Shown here piece after piece: positions 29,690 to 40,573 of a DNA stretch of 64,000 nucleotides. A model generated the notes under the pieces. The model was not told where the DNA came from. It made no database searches and saw nothing but the letters and a program-made list of their open reading frames with translations. How positions within the stretch are numbered: the stretch's first letter is position 1; each line of letters starts with the position of its first letter. The position numbers were made by a program, and so were the translations under genes. The DNA comes from Alentia gelatinosa (lineage: Eukaryota > Annelida > Polychaeta > Phyllodocida > Polynoidae), in contig OX465587.1 in the NCBI GenBank assembly GCA_950022655.1, positions 32,181,716 through 32,245,715 of the forward strand, given 5' to 3'.

Positions 29690-29969
29690 GTGCCAGCACA
29701 CATTACATGGCTGGGCCATAAGACTAAGACTACTATGAACACACGGAGAAACCGACCAGTGTAGTGTGACTAATGCTATCAGTGGAGAGAAAACGTCATC
29801 TATTATTCAGCAGTATCCCATCGACCGAGACTGGTAACCTGTTATCACAGGACATGACTTTATTGGAAGGCTAATAGACATGGTCAAATTGCTTTCCAAT
29901 ATATATCTGGATTCTAACCACAAGAAGGTTGAGAAGGAGAAATTACGAACATATAACTATGTAATTATG
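29690..29969. other. Unannotated stretch
   Basis: Nothing recognised. Confidence 0.4.
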
Positions 29970-30120
29970 GCAGTTTGGAGTGCATCCATAAAGAAGACCT
30001 GTACACGGAATTTCTAGAGATTTTGATCCCCAACTCCTTGTACATAATAGAACAAAGAAGGAATCTCCAATAATGTTAACCCCCCTTCGTCAGTGCGTAC
30101 TTACTTAATGGATGACCTCT
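29970..30120. mobile_element. Decayed copy of the GGGGCCATTCATAAA MITE
   Basis: Shares CATCCATAAA, ACGGAATTTC, AATAGAACAAAGAAGGAAT and TCAGTGCGTA then ATGGATGACC with 37754-37918. Confidence 0.6.
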
Positions 30121-30355
30121 TGTTTTCTTAAAATATTGAGTGAAAACATAAAATAGTAAAAAAAAAAGAATAAAAAATGGCGTGACGATGACAATAGAGA
30201 GGCCAATACAAATAGTTGTCTTTCCCTTTTTATTATTTCATTTTATATGAGTGTATCATTTATTAGATATGCAAAGCAAATATTCTTTTCCAGAGGCAAT
30301 GGTTTAACTTGTGGGGTTCACAAAGGAAACGTAGACTGTGCTGATGGTTAGAAAC

Positions 30356-30734
30356 TAATCGATCGATTTATGGACAAGTGGCCGTAAACCACGAGTAGTT
30401 GACAGGTAGTAATACACGAACGCTAGCGAGTGTACTACAAAGTCAAGCGTGAGTGGTTTACAGAGCCGTCTAACCACAAAACCATCCATTGTTTTATTCT
30501 TTATCCAATAAATTGGACCCAGGAATTACCATATCATAGGGTATATCATGAGGACTATTTTTTTACGTTTTCCAGCGCAAATGGGCTATTTTCCTGTAAT
30601 TAATGACTTTGAAGCCGAACTAAATTGATTCAAATCCAACGGTTATGGTTTCTGACAACATAGAGACGATGGGTAGTGGTTCACTGAGTTCCCATACATT
30701 CTGGGTGGGTACTTGGTAATAATCAATGGATAAT
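30356..30734. mobile_element. Hairpin-tailed element, family D-prime
   Basis: Hairpin about 30356-30498: arms TTATGGACAAGTGGCCGTAA and ACCAC with complements; apex GTAGTAATACACGAACGCTA then GCGAGTGTACTAC. It is followed by a 235-bp module from TTTATCCAATAAATT to AATGGATAATAG that contains GGGTATATCATGAGGACTAT. Relatives: 48695-49104, 56146-56432, 58031-58760. Confidence 0.75.
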
Positions 30735-30832
30735 AGAACATATATATCATGATAGACACAGTGAGAACAGACCTGCCTTCTCATCTAGCCGATATTTACC
30801 TCTATCATGACTACAGTACCCGTATGTAGCAT

Positions 30833-30890
30833 GTCACGTGGGCTGACACGTGACGTGACATGTGACACGTAATAACACGTACATGTCGAC
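30833..30890. promoter_or_regulatory. Cluster of CACGTG/CACGTGAC words
   Basis: GTCACGTGGGCTGACACGTG is followed by ACGTGACATGTGACACGT and ACACGTACATGT: two E-box CACGTG cores plus near copies within 58 bases. Regulatory meaning is only suggested. It is also mildly self-complementary. Confidence 0.2.
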
Positions 30891-31054
30891 CTTGAGACTA
30901 ACATGTCTGTGTGGGGTGAAGGTCAGGGTAAAAACCCCAGATCTCACAGTGGTGGACGTCACTGTCAGTCAAGGTCAACCAGAGGACACGCTTACAATAG
31001 TGTCCCCTTTCATCTCTTAGTTTGGTATTTCCATTTACTTTGTATATACATATA

Positions 31055-31336
31055 TTTATCCTACCCCTAATAAAAAACGCCATAGGCTTAACATGGGATT
31101 TGTTTATGTCACGGGTGTAATATAAAGTGTTGTTTATGCCACTACTTTCTGATACTAAAAAAATATGGAAATGGGGTAGGATAAAATCTAGACGCCACTC
31201 GTTTGAGTTGGAGCTTATTTATGCCACTCATTTTGTTGGCTCCGTAATGACACTCGTCTTCGACTCGTGAAATTATGGAGCCAACAAAATGCGTGGCATG
31301 AATAAACTCAGACTCGAACTCGTAACGTCTCTTCAT
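31055..31336. mobile_element. Hairpin-tailed element, family B (hairpin type 2)
   Basis: Module TTTATCCTACCCCTAAT ... GGGGTAGGATAAAA (with CGCCATAGGCTTAACATGGG), then a hairpin with arms CCACTCGTTTGAGTTGGAG and TTTGTTGGCTCCGTAATG. The apex CACTCGTCTTCGACTCGTG is the inverse of that in 22670-22948, meaning the apex is flipped relative to its sister copy. Confidence 0.8.
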
Positions 31337-31512
31337 AATACCATATATATATTTGGAATATTTTTGGATAGAGTGATTCGTCAAATCATTGACTCCTTTC
31401 AATATGTCTTTCCCAAGGGCCTGTTTAATAAACTAGGATCGTAGATGTAGACCCTTTCCTATATGCCATAGAGACCCAGGGACTTGTGTATGACCTTATG
31501 GACGGCTAAGAC

Positions 31513-31690
31513 TTTATCTCACCCCTGGAATAAATGTCCATAGGCTTAACATTGGGAACTCGTTCTCCATGCCCATACAAGTATTGCAGTCCGTTCTCCA
31601 TGGTCTATACACTGTGTGTCGTCCATTCTTTAGGTGTGTACAGGGGTGAGATAAATGCAGAAAGCAACTCGTTGTTGGTTTCTTTTTTAG
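31513..31690. mobile_element. Family A-prime element with centre-deleted hairpin
   Basis: Module TTTATCTCACCCCTGGAA ... CAGGGGTGAGATAAA with CCATAGGCTTAACATTGGGA inside. The hairpin is reduced to GAAAGCAACTCGTT joined to GTTGGTTTCTTTTT, its two arm bases with the middle missing. Complete relatives: 37121-37376 and 63421-63690. Confidence 0.75.
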
Positions 31691-31805
31691 TCTTAGCCAG
31701 CAGATTTAAATATTATCAAACGATAACCCTTATATGAGTTACAGAAAAGGGGTTCATGTGCTAAACTAGCTTCGATATCCTACAGGAATACCTAAATAGT
31801 TCATT

Positions 31806-32328
31806 TAGATGTGCACTGTATTTTCATATGCACTATTTTTTTTCGTATGTGCCGGCTTATTTAGCCCGAAATATACAAAATTTCTGTATGCTCCGGGTAT
31901 GGTGATACACATCCCCTATGTGTTTTCTATGGACACCTTGTATCAGGTGGATATATCTGTATGCTCTGGGTATTATGATACACACTCTCTATGTATTTTC
32001 TATGGACACCTTGTATTAGGTGGATATATCTGTATGCTCTGGGTATGGTGATACACACTCCCTTTATGTTTTTCATGGACACTTTGTATCAGTTGGATAT
32101 ATCTGTATGCTCTGGGTATGGTAATACACACTCCCTTTATGTTTTCTATGGACACTTTGTATCAGGTGGATATATCTGTATGCTCTGGATATTATGATAC
32201 ACACTCTCTATGTGTTTTCTACTGACACCTTGTATTAGGTGGATATATCTGTATGCTCTGGGTATTATGATACACACTCTCTATGTATTTTCTATGGACA
32301 CCTTGTATTAGGTGAATGATAAATAAAT
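31806..32328. mobile_element. Family D element with 73-bp tandem expansion, hairpin missing
   Basis: The proximal part matches 1660-1720 (ATGCACTATTTTT, then GTATGTGCCGG). It is followed by about six copies of a 73-bp unit (GGTGGATATATCTGTATGCT, CTGGGTATGGTGATACACAC, TATGGACACTTTGTAT) that occurs once in the 1.7-kb copy. The end GTATTAGGTGAATGATAAAT is the module terminus. The hairpin side is truncated. Confidence 0.8.
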
Positions 32329-33491
32329 TCCCACGCAGTCCTGTCACTTTATATAGAAAGCCGACATATATTTACAGAACTAATATTAACAGATTGGACT
32401 CCACGAGGTTGACAGGACACGATAGGCTTCACAATCTCTCAAGTTAATTAAGTAGAATTTTCAATATTCATCCTTCTATCGGGGAATATTGGAGGAGCGA
32501 CACAATAACATTTTAGAGTACAAGCATCGTGGTGCTTATGTATTGTTGCACAAAACAGCGTATAGCTCGTCCCTAGTTTTCATTGTCTGATACCCTTGTC
32601 AGGCCCTTCCACATGTCATGGCTGTACATAGCTGGGGAGTATGATATATCAAAAAGAGGCGACACAGGTAAAGAGTAGCATTATCGGGGTAGGTTTTTGT
32701 AACGGATACATTTCAAAGAGGTAGATAAGATTAGCCTGGTTCATCATTATATACCTGTGCACGAACTTCTATGAAATACTGCTTACTATATGATATAGGC
32801 AATAATAATTTTCGGGTCTATTATCAATAATGGCATTAATTTCAATTTTTTTTTAGCAAGTCTTTATTAATCTCTCCACACTATCATACAGCTTACAACT
32901 TTCAGCTTTGCCAAACAATTCTCCGTAAATTCATTGTTACCTGGTGAATAGTGGTATTTTTCATGATTTTGAGGCAAATATTGACTAAGAAATAAAGCGA
33001 ATAAAGTGACATTACGGAGTCGTGACATCTCTTGATATCATACGATTCTCGATGCAGTTCTATATAATCAGTTGGTCTGCATACGTGTATTATCAGTGGG
33101 GGCTTGTATACGCCTGACAATAAATCTACAGAGAGATAAACTACTGCAATACACACATACCGAACCACACACTGATAGAGACCTGCGGAACGTTAAAACG
33201 CGTCTCTCAGGGACAGACGACCAGCTGCCGCTCTTCTCGCGAGATGACGCGAGAACCGGCCGACTATTACGGGATGGCGGGGCGGGCGGTGATTACAAAT
33301 GGCGGACAGGGAGATGGCAGAGAAGTGTGATGATATACGCCCACACGGTCTACTCTGTGTAGGCGACTGTATGTTGGGAATGCAGCAAATACCAGAAATA
33401 TGTAAGCGGGTATCGACCGTGGTATGACATTGACCTTTTCTAGATTGCGTGCAAGGAAATAAAGCTTGGATATGAGGAACACGTATATATA
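32329..33491. other. Unannotated stretch
   Basis: Mostly AT-rich. 32740-32760 has an ATTATATACCTG word like a family C end. 33180-33310 is locally CpG-rich (GACGCGAGAACCGGCC). No recognisable gene. Confidence 0.4.
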
Positions 33492-33760
33492 GCATTATCT
33501 CATTCCTGGTATTTCTGTGCTATAATTTTAACATTGGGAACTCGTTCTCCATGCCCCATACGAGTATTGCAGACCGTTCTCCATGATCTATATCCTGTGT
33601 GTCGTCGATTCTTTCATTGTGTACAGGGGTGAGATTCTAGATTAGAACTAATCCAGTTTTACAATAGTATTTAGATTCCGATTTCGGAACATTGTTGTAC
33701 CTTTGTCGGCAACAAAGGAATGGTAATTTGTCTCCGGCGAAACTGGATGAGTTCTAATCT
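33492..33760. mobile_element. Family A-prime module joined to an unrelated hairpin
   Basis: The module (ATTATCTCATTCCTGG ... CAGGGGTGAGAT) is clearly A-prime. The attached hairpin is different: arms AGATTAGAACTAATCCAGTT and complement, enclosing TTCGGAACATTGTTG and CAAAGGAATGGTAATTTG. The enclosed segment recurs inverted at 34998-35055. Confidence 0.7.
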
Positions 33761-34000
33761 TGGCCACTGTATGCCACGACTGGAGTTTGGCATAGTGATT
33801 TCACAAGACGAGGCCGAGTGAAGTCCGGAGCCAATACTCCAGGATTGGAATGCGGTGGCCAAAACGAATCAGGTTTTGATTTTATCCTTCCCCGTCTCCT
33901 CGATTTTGGAATATTACGTGATAACAATTCTGTATGCCACAAGTGGCACATAAAACTCCGTATGCTAGTCAGCGTGGCATACGGAAACTCAATGTTAAGC
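33761..34000. mobile_element. Family B element, inverted (hairpin type 4)
   Basis: Hairpin with arms TGGCCACTGTATGCC and GGAATGCGGTGGCCA; apex GTGATTTCACAAGACGAGGC then CGAGTGAAG. Then AAAACGAATCAGGTTTTGAT and TTTATCCTTCCCC as the module start, ending at CTCAATGTTAAGCC. A relative with the same hairpin base is 36740-37119. Confidence 0.65.
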
Positions 34001-34755
34001 CAGTCTACTCAAGACTTCACTTTCCATTGTTGAACCTATCCCACTACTACACAACAATATCTACCAGGTAATTGTCCTTGACGTTATAAACCACCCATAC
34101 CTAACTACCCTCTACACTTAGAGCTCCGCTGCTCCTCCCACCATCTCCTCCTCCCATCCCAACAATGCTATTTCCCCTGGCTTTACCTTGCGCAAGTCCC
34201 AACGAGGAAGAATAAGTAAAAGGTGATACATCTCTGAGGTGGAGGGGCTGGGGTAGTTTAGGGCTGGCCTTTGCACACTAAATCTTTATCAATCTCTATT
34301 GCCCACATAGTCTACAGTGACCCCCGCTTCCCCGTCTCTCTACCTTCCCAGACCCCCTGCTGCTGATGGGACTCTACAAGGGAGGCCAGGCTTCTAGGAA
34401 GACGGATCAGGGCTAACCACTTCCTGGTGCATTTTGCGGAATCTCAAGACGTAGGCAAACCCGAGATGAAACCGTTGTGGGTTAAAGGGCTGTTTCGACG
34501 TCCTTGTGAAATGTGCTACACTATAATGGACATAACGTATAAAGGGGGTGTTCCACTGGACCGACGGTAGCCGATTGCGTAGCCAGACAATCGCCGATTA
34601 TTATCGGATGCCCAAGAATTTCTCAAATCTTTGAAAATGGTCATTTATTAAACTATTATTATCAGAATTAAATGAATTACAATACGTGAGCTTCCTCTTA
34701 AGGGCCCAGGAACAACTGATCGGTTGAGAAATCGGCCTGGTGGATTCACCCCTTA
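34001..34755. other. Unannotated stretch
   Basis: 34100-34440 is a C/T-rich, GC-moderate stretch. 34560-34615 has AATCGCCGATTATTATCGG words like the degenerate elements near 44 kb. No ORF recognised. Confidence 0.4.
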
Positions 34756-34758
34756 ATA

Positions 34759-34920
34759 CAGTAGAACCCTGCTTAATGGACACCCCGCGAAAGCGTACAC
34801 CCCGTGTAAGCGTATACTTTTGCTCTGAACGGGGAATTGTCCCTCTGTTATATATTTAATTTAACCCCACGTAAGTGGGCACCTCGCATAAGCGGACACC
34901 CCGGGTAAGCGGGCAGTGGT
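34759..34920. mobile_element. pogo/Tigger-like MITE remnant
   Basis: Begins TACAGTAGAACCCTGC, then TTAATGGACACCCCGCG, and closes with CGCATAAGCGGACACCCCGG: inverted, repeated TAAGCGGACACC words typical of pogo-like TIRs. The right terminus is eroded. Confidence 0.55.
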
Positions 34921-34997
34921 TTCACTTATCATTGAGCCCTGATCCTTGCCTACCTGTCCTACATCGACCGACTAGGGCCGACTCCGTTAGGATGGCT

Positions 34998-35055
34998 TGC
35001 CGGAGACAAATTACCATTCCTTTGTCGCCGACAACAATGTTCCGAAATCGGTAGA
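34998..35055. repeat. Inverted copy of the 33.69-kb hairpin centre
   Basis: GCCGGAGACAAATTACCATT, CCTTTGTCG and ACAATGTTCCGAAATCGG are the complement of 33685-33738. Confidence 0.75.
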
Positions 35056-35621
35056 TTTCTATTGGGCTTTACTTTGATATACTTTCACCAGGATATAGTT
35101 TCCCTCTATCACCCAACTACCCAACGGTCTTCCCTGCAACACCCTCTCCTGAGGGATAGAAGGTGGTATGACATTTTGCAAATTTCCAGTCTATACATCC
35201 CTATCGTGACCAATTATATTGGTTTCTATGTCATCTAAATTGCTCGTATTTATTAGTACCAAAATGACTGTATTAAGACAGTCAGCATTTTGTAGCAGTT
35301 CCTCCCTGTCTTGATGTTGACCGTATGGCAGCCATGTAGTGAACGGCATATTTTCCCTCATTATCACTCACTCTAGTTCCCAGTCTGGACAGATGGGGGC
35401 AGGGTGCTCTGACATGACACTGACAACAGAGTTGTGAGTGACATGAGCGGCCCTCCCGGCATGTGCACCAGGTCGGGATGAGACTGGTCAGTCCTGATTG
35501 GCTGTTGCTTCATCAGCCAATCCCAGCACAGAGTTTACAAGCCTACAACATGCTACCGGCTGTTTGTATATAAGTTGGATGAACATGTCATTGAATGAGC
35601 TAAGTTCTTGACTCATAATAG
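35056..35621. other. Unannotated stretch
   Basis: No recognisable ORF, TIR or tandem repeat. Confidence 0.4.
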
Positions 35622-35965
35622 TACTTATATAGAACGTCCTGACCATGCTGTACAAGTCACAGAACGAGATGCTAATTTACAGTTTGTACGGACCGAGGCA
35701 TTTACTCCGAGTTCCGTACAAACGGTAAATTATCATCGAGTTCTGTGGCTTGTACAAACATGGTTGAACGTTATATATTAACTATTATCTATATACCCAA
35801 AATTTAAAAAAAATCGATTTCATTTAGCTTAACAACCAATATCTTAATAAACGTGTATGGCAAGGTGGTCCGTATTTTAGTGTACGGACCAGTGGTCCGT
35901 ACAATATTTTTACGTTATATGGCAAAACGGTGCGTATTTACAGTATATACGGCATGGGTATATAG
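35622..35965. mobile_element. Hairpin-tailed element, family E (complete)
   Basis: Hairpin 35622-35778 (arms TATAGAACGTCCTGACCATG, CTGTACAAGTCACAGAACGA; apex GGACCGAGGCATTTACTCCG), then a module CTATATACCCAAAATTT ... CATGGGTATATAGT containing GGACCAGTGGTCC. Same family as 17593-17870. Confidence 0.82.
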
Positions 35966-36023
35966 TCAACTGTGTTTAAGTTCTTACCCCCTTCTTCTTA
36001 AGGCCCATGCCTTAGACTAGTAA

Positions 36024-36305
36024 GGCCCGGCGTCCACCTACTACGATATGGCACCGATATGGTCTACGATGCACCTCCCGATAAAAAATTAAAATCGCGT
36101 CGGAAGGTTACCTTATATCGGGACAGTTGACCACGTTTCTGCGATTAGACACCGATAAAAACCCCATACAACGCATGGTGGACTGGCTTGTCTAGACATA
36201 TGCCTACGATTTTGCACCTTCCCGATATGGCACCGATTTTGACATTTTGTATCGGTGCCATATCGTGAGGTCTACGATTCTATCGTAGTAGGTGGACGCC
36301 GGGCC
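36024..36305. mobile_element. Harbinger-like MITE, TSD TAA
   Basis: The 25-base TIR GGCCCGGCGTCCACCTACTA(CGATA) is present at both ends, flanked by TAA at 36021-36023 and 36306-36308. The body is rich in TATCGGTGCCATATCG and forms a long foldback. TWA duplications and the GC-rich TIR point to PIF/Harbinger. No transposase. Confidence 0.85.
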
Positions 36306-36308
36306 TAA

Positions 36309-36739
36309 GGCTACAATTTGTCATAACGCAATTAATGCCGATTACACCATGATGTATTTGATTTGATGAAGTTATGACCCCGCTTTATCACCCACAGGCG
36401 GGGGGGGGGGGAGGGAGGGGTCTTTGTTTGTGTCTGATGGGTGAGCAGAGGGAGGGAGAGGGGGCAGGGCATGATGTATCATCCGGTAAAGAGCACTTGT
36501 CCATATTCAATGTCCCCACTTTGTAAAAACCACTCTCTCCAGGCCCAGGTCTCATCTCTCCTGGCATCCACAGGAGGAATTACACAGTGCGGGTTGGCTT
36601 TACCCTGCAATCACTCCCCTTTTGCGCTCCTCCTGTTTCTGTTGGGTTATTTGTGGTGATGGAGCACTGCTTATAGACACAATCACAAACAGGCACAGAG
36701 CTGGAAACAGCCGTGAGCCTCAACACTTACGTACAGCCA
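36309..36739. other. Unannotated stretch with G run
   Basis: 36400-36480 is G-rich. No recognisable gene. Confidence 0.4.
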
Positions 36740-37119
36740 TTTATCCTAACCATAATATAAAATCCCATAGGCTTAACATTGAAGTTCTGTATGCGCCCGT
36801 ATGTCGCATACGGATAAGAAATCGCTCCTAGGAGCGTACAAAAAATGGACCAATCAGAGATCAGCAGCTGAAAGTAGTTCCAAGCAGCTTCAGAGCAGCA
36901 AGGAGAGCTATATGGAGAACTTCAGAAAGTTTTTATCTGTTTTTTGTTATTATCCTCACATAAAAATATTGTTCACAGGGGGTAGGATAAAATCAAAACC
37001 TTATTCGTTTTAATCTGGGCTCCCGTATGCGACTCCTGGAGTTTTAGCTCCGGATATCACTATGCCAAACTACAGTCGTCGCATACGGGAGCCCCGATTA
37101 AAACTCATTCGGTTTTACA
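36740..37119. mobile_element. Hairpin-tailed element, family B (hairpin type 4, longer module)
   Basis: Module TTTATCCTAACCATAAT ... GGGGGTAGGATAAAAT with CCATAGGCTTAACATTG. Hairpin 36990-37119: arms CAAAACCTTATTCGTTTTAA, TCTGGGCTCCCGTATGCGAC; apex GAGTTTTAGCTCCGGATATC. Confidence 0.78.
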
Positions 37120-37120
37120 A

Positions 37121-37376
37121 TATTATCTGGAGACCCTTTGGGTTCTTGTCCCGTAGGCTTAGCATTAAGAACTCATTCTCCATGCCCCTATGAGTATTGC
37201 AGTCCGTTCTCCATGAGCTATATCCTGTGTGTCGTCCATTCTGTGTGTTCAGGGGTGAGATAAATACAGAAAGCAACTTGTGTTGGCCGAGGAAGTCATT
37301 CTCCAACTCGGTTGAATGCTACTCCGCATCAAACTCGTGGCGAACGACGACTTTCCCTAAACCTTGTTGGTTTCTT
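37121..37376. mobile_element. Hairpin-tailed element, family A-prime (complete)
   Basis: Module ATTATCTGGAG ... CAGGGGTGAGATAAA (with GTAGGCTTAGCATTAAGAAC), then a hairpin with arms GAAAGCAACTTGTGTTGG and GTTGGTTTCTTATTT. It lies between a family B element and a Harbinger-like MITE with hardly a base to spare. Confidence 0.78.
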
Positions 37377-37381
37377 ATTTA

Positions 37382-37664
37382 GGCCCGGCGTCCACCTACT
37401 ACGATAGAATCGTAGACCTCCCGATATGGCACCGATACAAAAATGTCAAAATCGGTGCCATATCGGGAAGGTGCAAAATCGTAGACATATCTCCAGACAT
37501 GCCAATCCTTCACGCATTGTATGGGGGTTTTATCGGTGTCTAATCGCAGAAACGTGGTCAACTGCCCCGATATTAGGTAACCTTCCGACGCGATTTGGAT
37601 TTTTTATCGGGAGGTGCATCGTAGGGCATATCGGTGCCATATCGTAGTAGGTGGACGCCGGGCC
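37382..37664. mobile_element. Harbinger-like MITE, TSD TTA, inverted relative to the 36.0-kb copy
   Basis: TIR GGCCCGGCGTCCACCTACTA; flanked by TTA at 37379-37381 and 37665-37667. The body is the reverse complement of 36024-36305 with few changes. Confidence 0.87.
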
Positions 37665-37753
37665 TTAGCATTGTAGGTTGAGCCCAGTGCAGACATACAT
37701 GCGAGGTTGTGCCTTGGTTTACTGGAACTGTGAAGGGAGGTGTTTTCTGTATA

Positions 37754-37918
37754 GGGGCCATTCATAAACTATGTCCACAGAATTTCCGAATTATATTTCC
37801 CCACTCCAGCCCTCTCCCGATTTTGTAGGTGATAGAACAAAGAAGGAATATACGCAAAATTTTCGAAATGTATGTCCCCCCAACCCCCTCAGTGCGTAAA
37901 TACTTTACGGATGGCCCC
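37754..37918. mobile_element. 165-bp MITE, TIR GGGGCCATTCATAAA, TSD ATA
   Basis: Ends GGGGCCATTCATAAACTATG and its imperfect complement (GTAAATACTTTACGGATGGC then CCC), flanked by ATA at 37751-37753 and 37919-37921. A degenerate copy is at 29970-30120. Superfamily not assigned. Confidence 0.75.
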
Positions 37919-37921
37919 ATA

Positions 37922-38523
37922 CCATAGTTGGACCAACTTCTAATTCTACTCTTCCAACAAGTACTATATAAAAACGGTTTCAGGGTGCTGGGATGGAGGC
38001 TTGCACTGCGTTTCTGTCAGACCACGGTGGTCAAATATATCCAACACAATATTAGTTCTATTTTCTCCCGGTGTCTAATATCTCCATGAGATTGCTGTTA
38101 AAGTACTGATCAATCTTTAGAGATCGACTTTATTACAGATCGAGTTGCAGTCAGTCGAAAGGCGAATATATTCGATTCTGCGAGTTTTTTTATTTTAAAG
38201 AAAGGGAGATTAGAGAAAACAATCATATCGTCGTCTTTGTTGCGTTCTCCTGTTTTTGCCTTTTTTTGAATAATGAAAGAAAGTCTTACAAGACGATCAT
38301 GAATAGATCATTAACTGCAAATGCCCATGTTGTTCAATGTATAGTAATCAGTAAGCAGTAAGCATCAGGGAACATAACTAAGGTAGAGTGAGGAGATCCC
38401 CAACCGTAGCATCAAAGGAACTATGACGTGTGCGACAATAGGCCACGCCCCCGAGTTGCTATACCATAGATACGTGCTTAGCAAATGGGGGCCTAATTAT
38501 ATATGTATAAGTAAGTGCATTAT
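37922..38523. other. Unannotated stretch
   Basis: AT-rich, no recognisable ORF or repeat. Confidence 0.4.
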
Positions 38524-38534
38524 ACATTGATATA

Positions 38535-38577
<43 letters not shown>

Positions 38578-38578
38578 G
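38524..38578. repeat. (TA)n microsatellite
   Basis: About 50 bases of alternating T and A with two G interruptions. Confidence 0.95.
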
Positions 38579-39840
38579 CGATACTTAGAGCAATTTGGGG
38601 TTGGCCTGCCCAAAGAATTGTCATCCAATAGTTTCTGAAGGCTTCAACAATACCATTACCTTCACATAATGCAAGAACAAGAGCTTGGCCAGTATCGTTC
38701 ATGTAAATCATAACAATTGATTTCATTGATTCAGTACCGCTCTTTCTTTTAAAAACTCATCCCTGGTGAAGTCTGGAGTGTAGACAATAAATATTCCGAT
38801 GGGAAAACATACCAGAGACTGTTTACAGATTACCCACAATGCCTCAGGCCCGGTCGACATTCTATCAGGACCTGTTGACTTAACAACCAACCACCTGTCG
38901 GGACCAAGCATCACCGGAAGCTAATAGGCATCAACTTCCGGTCCCCACCCCCTGGCGGCAGCGTCTCGTACTGACGGTAATGGATGTGGGAGGGGGGGGG
39001 GGGCAGGATACCGGCGTCCTATAGGTGGAAGGTCGATGTGTGCCCTGAGGTCATTTCTCAGCGGCAGAACACATGAACTGCCTCTGGCACCGTCTGCACT
39101 CCCTAATTACACTAATCTAGACTTCCCTTAGGGAACTCCCAGTGATAGGCAGCTAAATCAGGCTATCCAATCCACTCGGCGGGTACTAAATCTAAAGATG
39201 GTTCTTTTAGTAAACAGCGGCGGGCTAACAATGTAGTCACAGGCTCTGTGGTCTGTTATCAATCATTGTCTGAGAACACTGATAAAGGCGTGCACGTAGA
39301 ACCACTCCACCAGGCAGGGCTAGCGGCGTAATACTCCCTCTAATGAAGCATGATTAAGAGCGCTACCTTTATGACTGTGACTCTAAATCATATCTACCTG
39401 ATGATGAGAATTGATAAAGTCACTCCATGTTCTACGTTCTTGTTTCAGACCAGAGAGGGGCTGGTGAACACAGGATGCTCGCTTATCTAGTTATTTCTTT
39501 TAATGGATCTTATTAGGGTTTTATTAGAGTTTATTATTATTTATATTAGGGTTAAATTTCCATGCAAATCACCAAGCTCAGCTTCGAGCGAGTACTCAAC
39601 TTGGTCCCTCTTGAGTGATACAATCTGTCTACATAATATAGTATACATACATGATAACTACATATGATACAATACAAGGTCTCAGGATCAAAGTGATAGA
39701 AGTGAGTGAAGAAATGGGCTAATGGATATGATCATTGCATAACCTTGACAGTGAAACTTGTTGCTCAGAAAATTGTGGTAATACAGATATCTAAAGATAT
39801 TAATTTTCTAAGCCTACATTATGCTGAATCATTATTATTC
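38579..39840. other. Unannotated stretch
   Basis: No recognisable gene. A G run lies near 38993. Short frames have no domain. Confidence 0.4.
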
Positions 39841-39844
39841 ACAT

Positions 39845-40015
39845 TTATTTCATCCCTGCTATTTCATACCTATGGACTTCACATTGGAAGCTCGTACTCC
39901 ACGCCCATGGAGTATTGTGAAGATATACTCAATGGGTGATGATGTCACAAACCTTAGCCAATTAGTCAATGATAGTGGAGAGATAGCTACAGATATCACA
40001 CAGCTTCGAGGTATC
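39845..40015. mobile_element. Family A element, decayed
   Basis: Keeps CCTATGGACTTCACATTGGA, AGCTCGTACTCCACGCCCAT, CTTAGCCAATTAGTCAATG and a GATATCACACAGCTTCGAGG apex remnant. Confidence 0.6.
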
Positions 40016-40570
40016 ATTCTGCAAAGACAACTCATGCCATATAAACAATTATATGGAATTTCATGAGGTTTCTTGATAGTCCTAGCTAACAGCATTGCGG
40101 TGCCTGGATGTGAGCTACAACAGTAAATTACCACGTGCTAAATACCTATGTGTCACAACGCTCCACACATTCTTTCATCTTGGTTGTTGCTCCTTTCATT
40201 AACAACAAAAAGGTACTTAACAGGCACAAGCTACCATTGCCTATAATTTTGGTGAATTCACAGTAAATTGGCTTTCATGTAAACCCTAAACTAAAAGAAG
40301 ATATTTTTTCTAACTACAACTAGATATTCGAATAAAAATCAGAATCAGGGAAGCGGGTCAACTGTGAACAGCCACCATTGCGTAGAAGGTAAGTGAACTC
40401 CCATAAATGAGTTTGCCCTCAGATTCCTAACTTAATAGAAAATTCATCGTTTTACCACAGGAAAAAGGTTCTCAACTACTTTCATGTGACGGGGAAGGGA
40501 ATCTCCAACGAAAATCTACCATTGCGTAGAATGTAAGTGAATTCTAATTGATCAGATTTTGTTAGGACAT
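40016..40570. other. Unannotated stretch
   Basis: ACCATTGCGTAGAANGTAAG occurs twice (about 40376 and 40518), with CACCATTGCCTATAAT near 40233. This may be a degenerate tandem duplication. No gene. Confidence 0.4.
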
Positions 40571-40573
40571 TTA

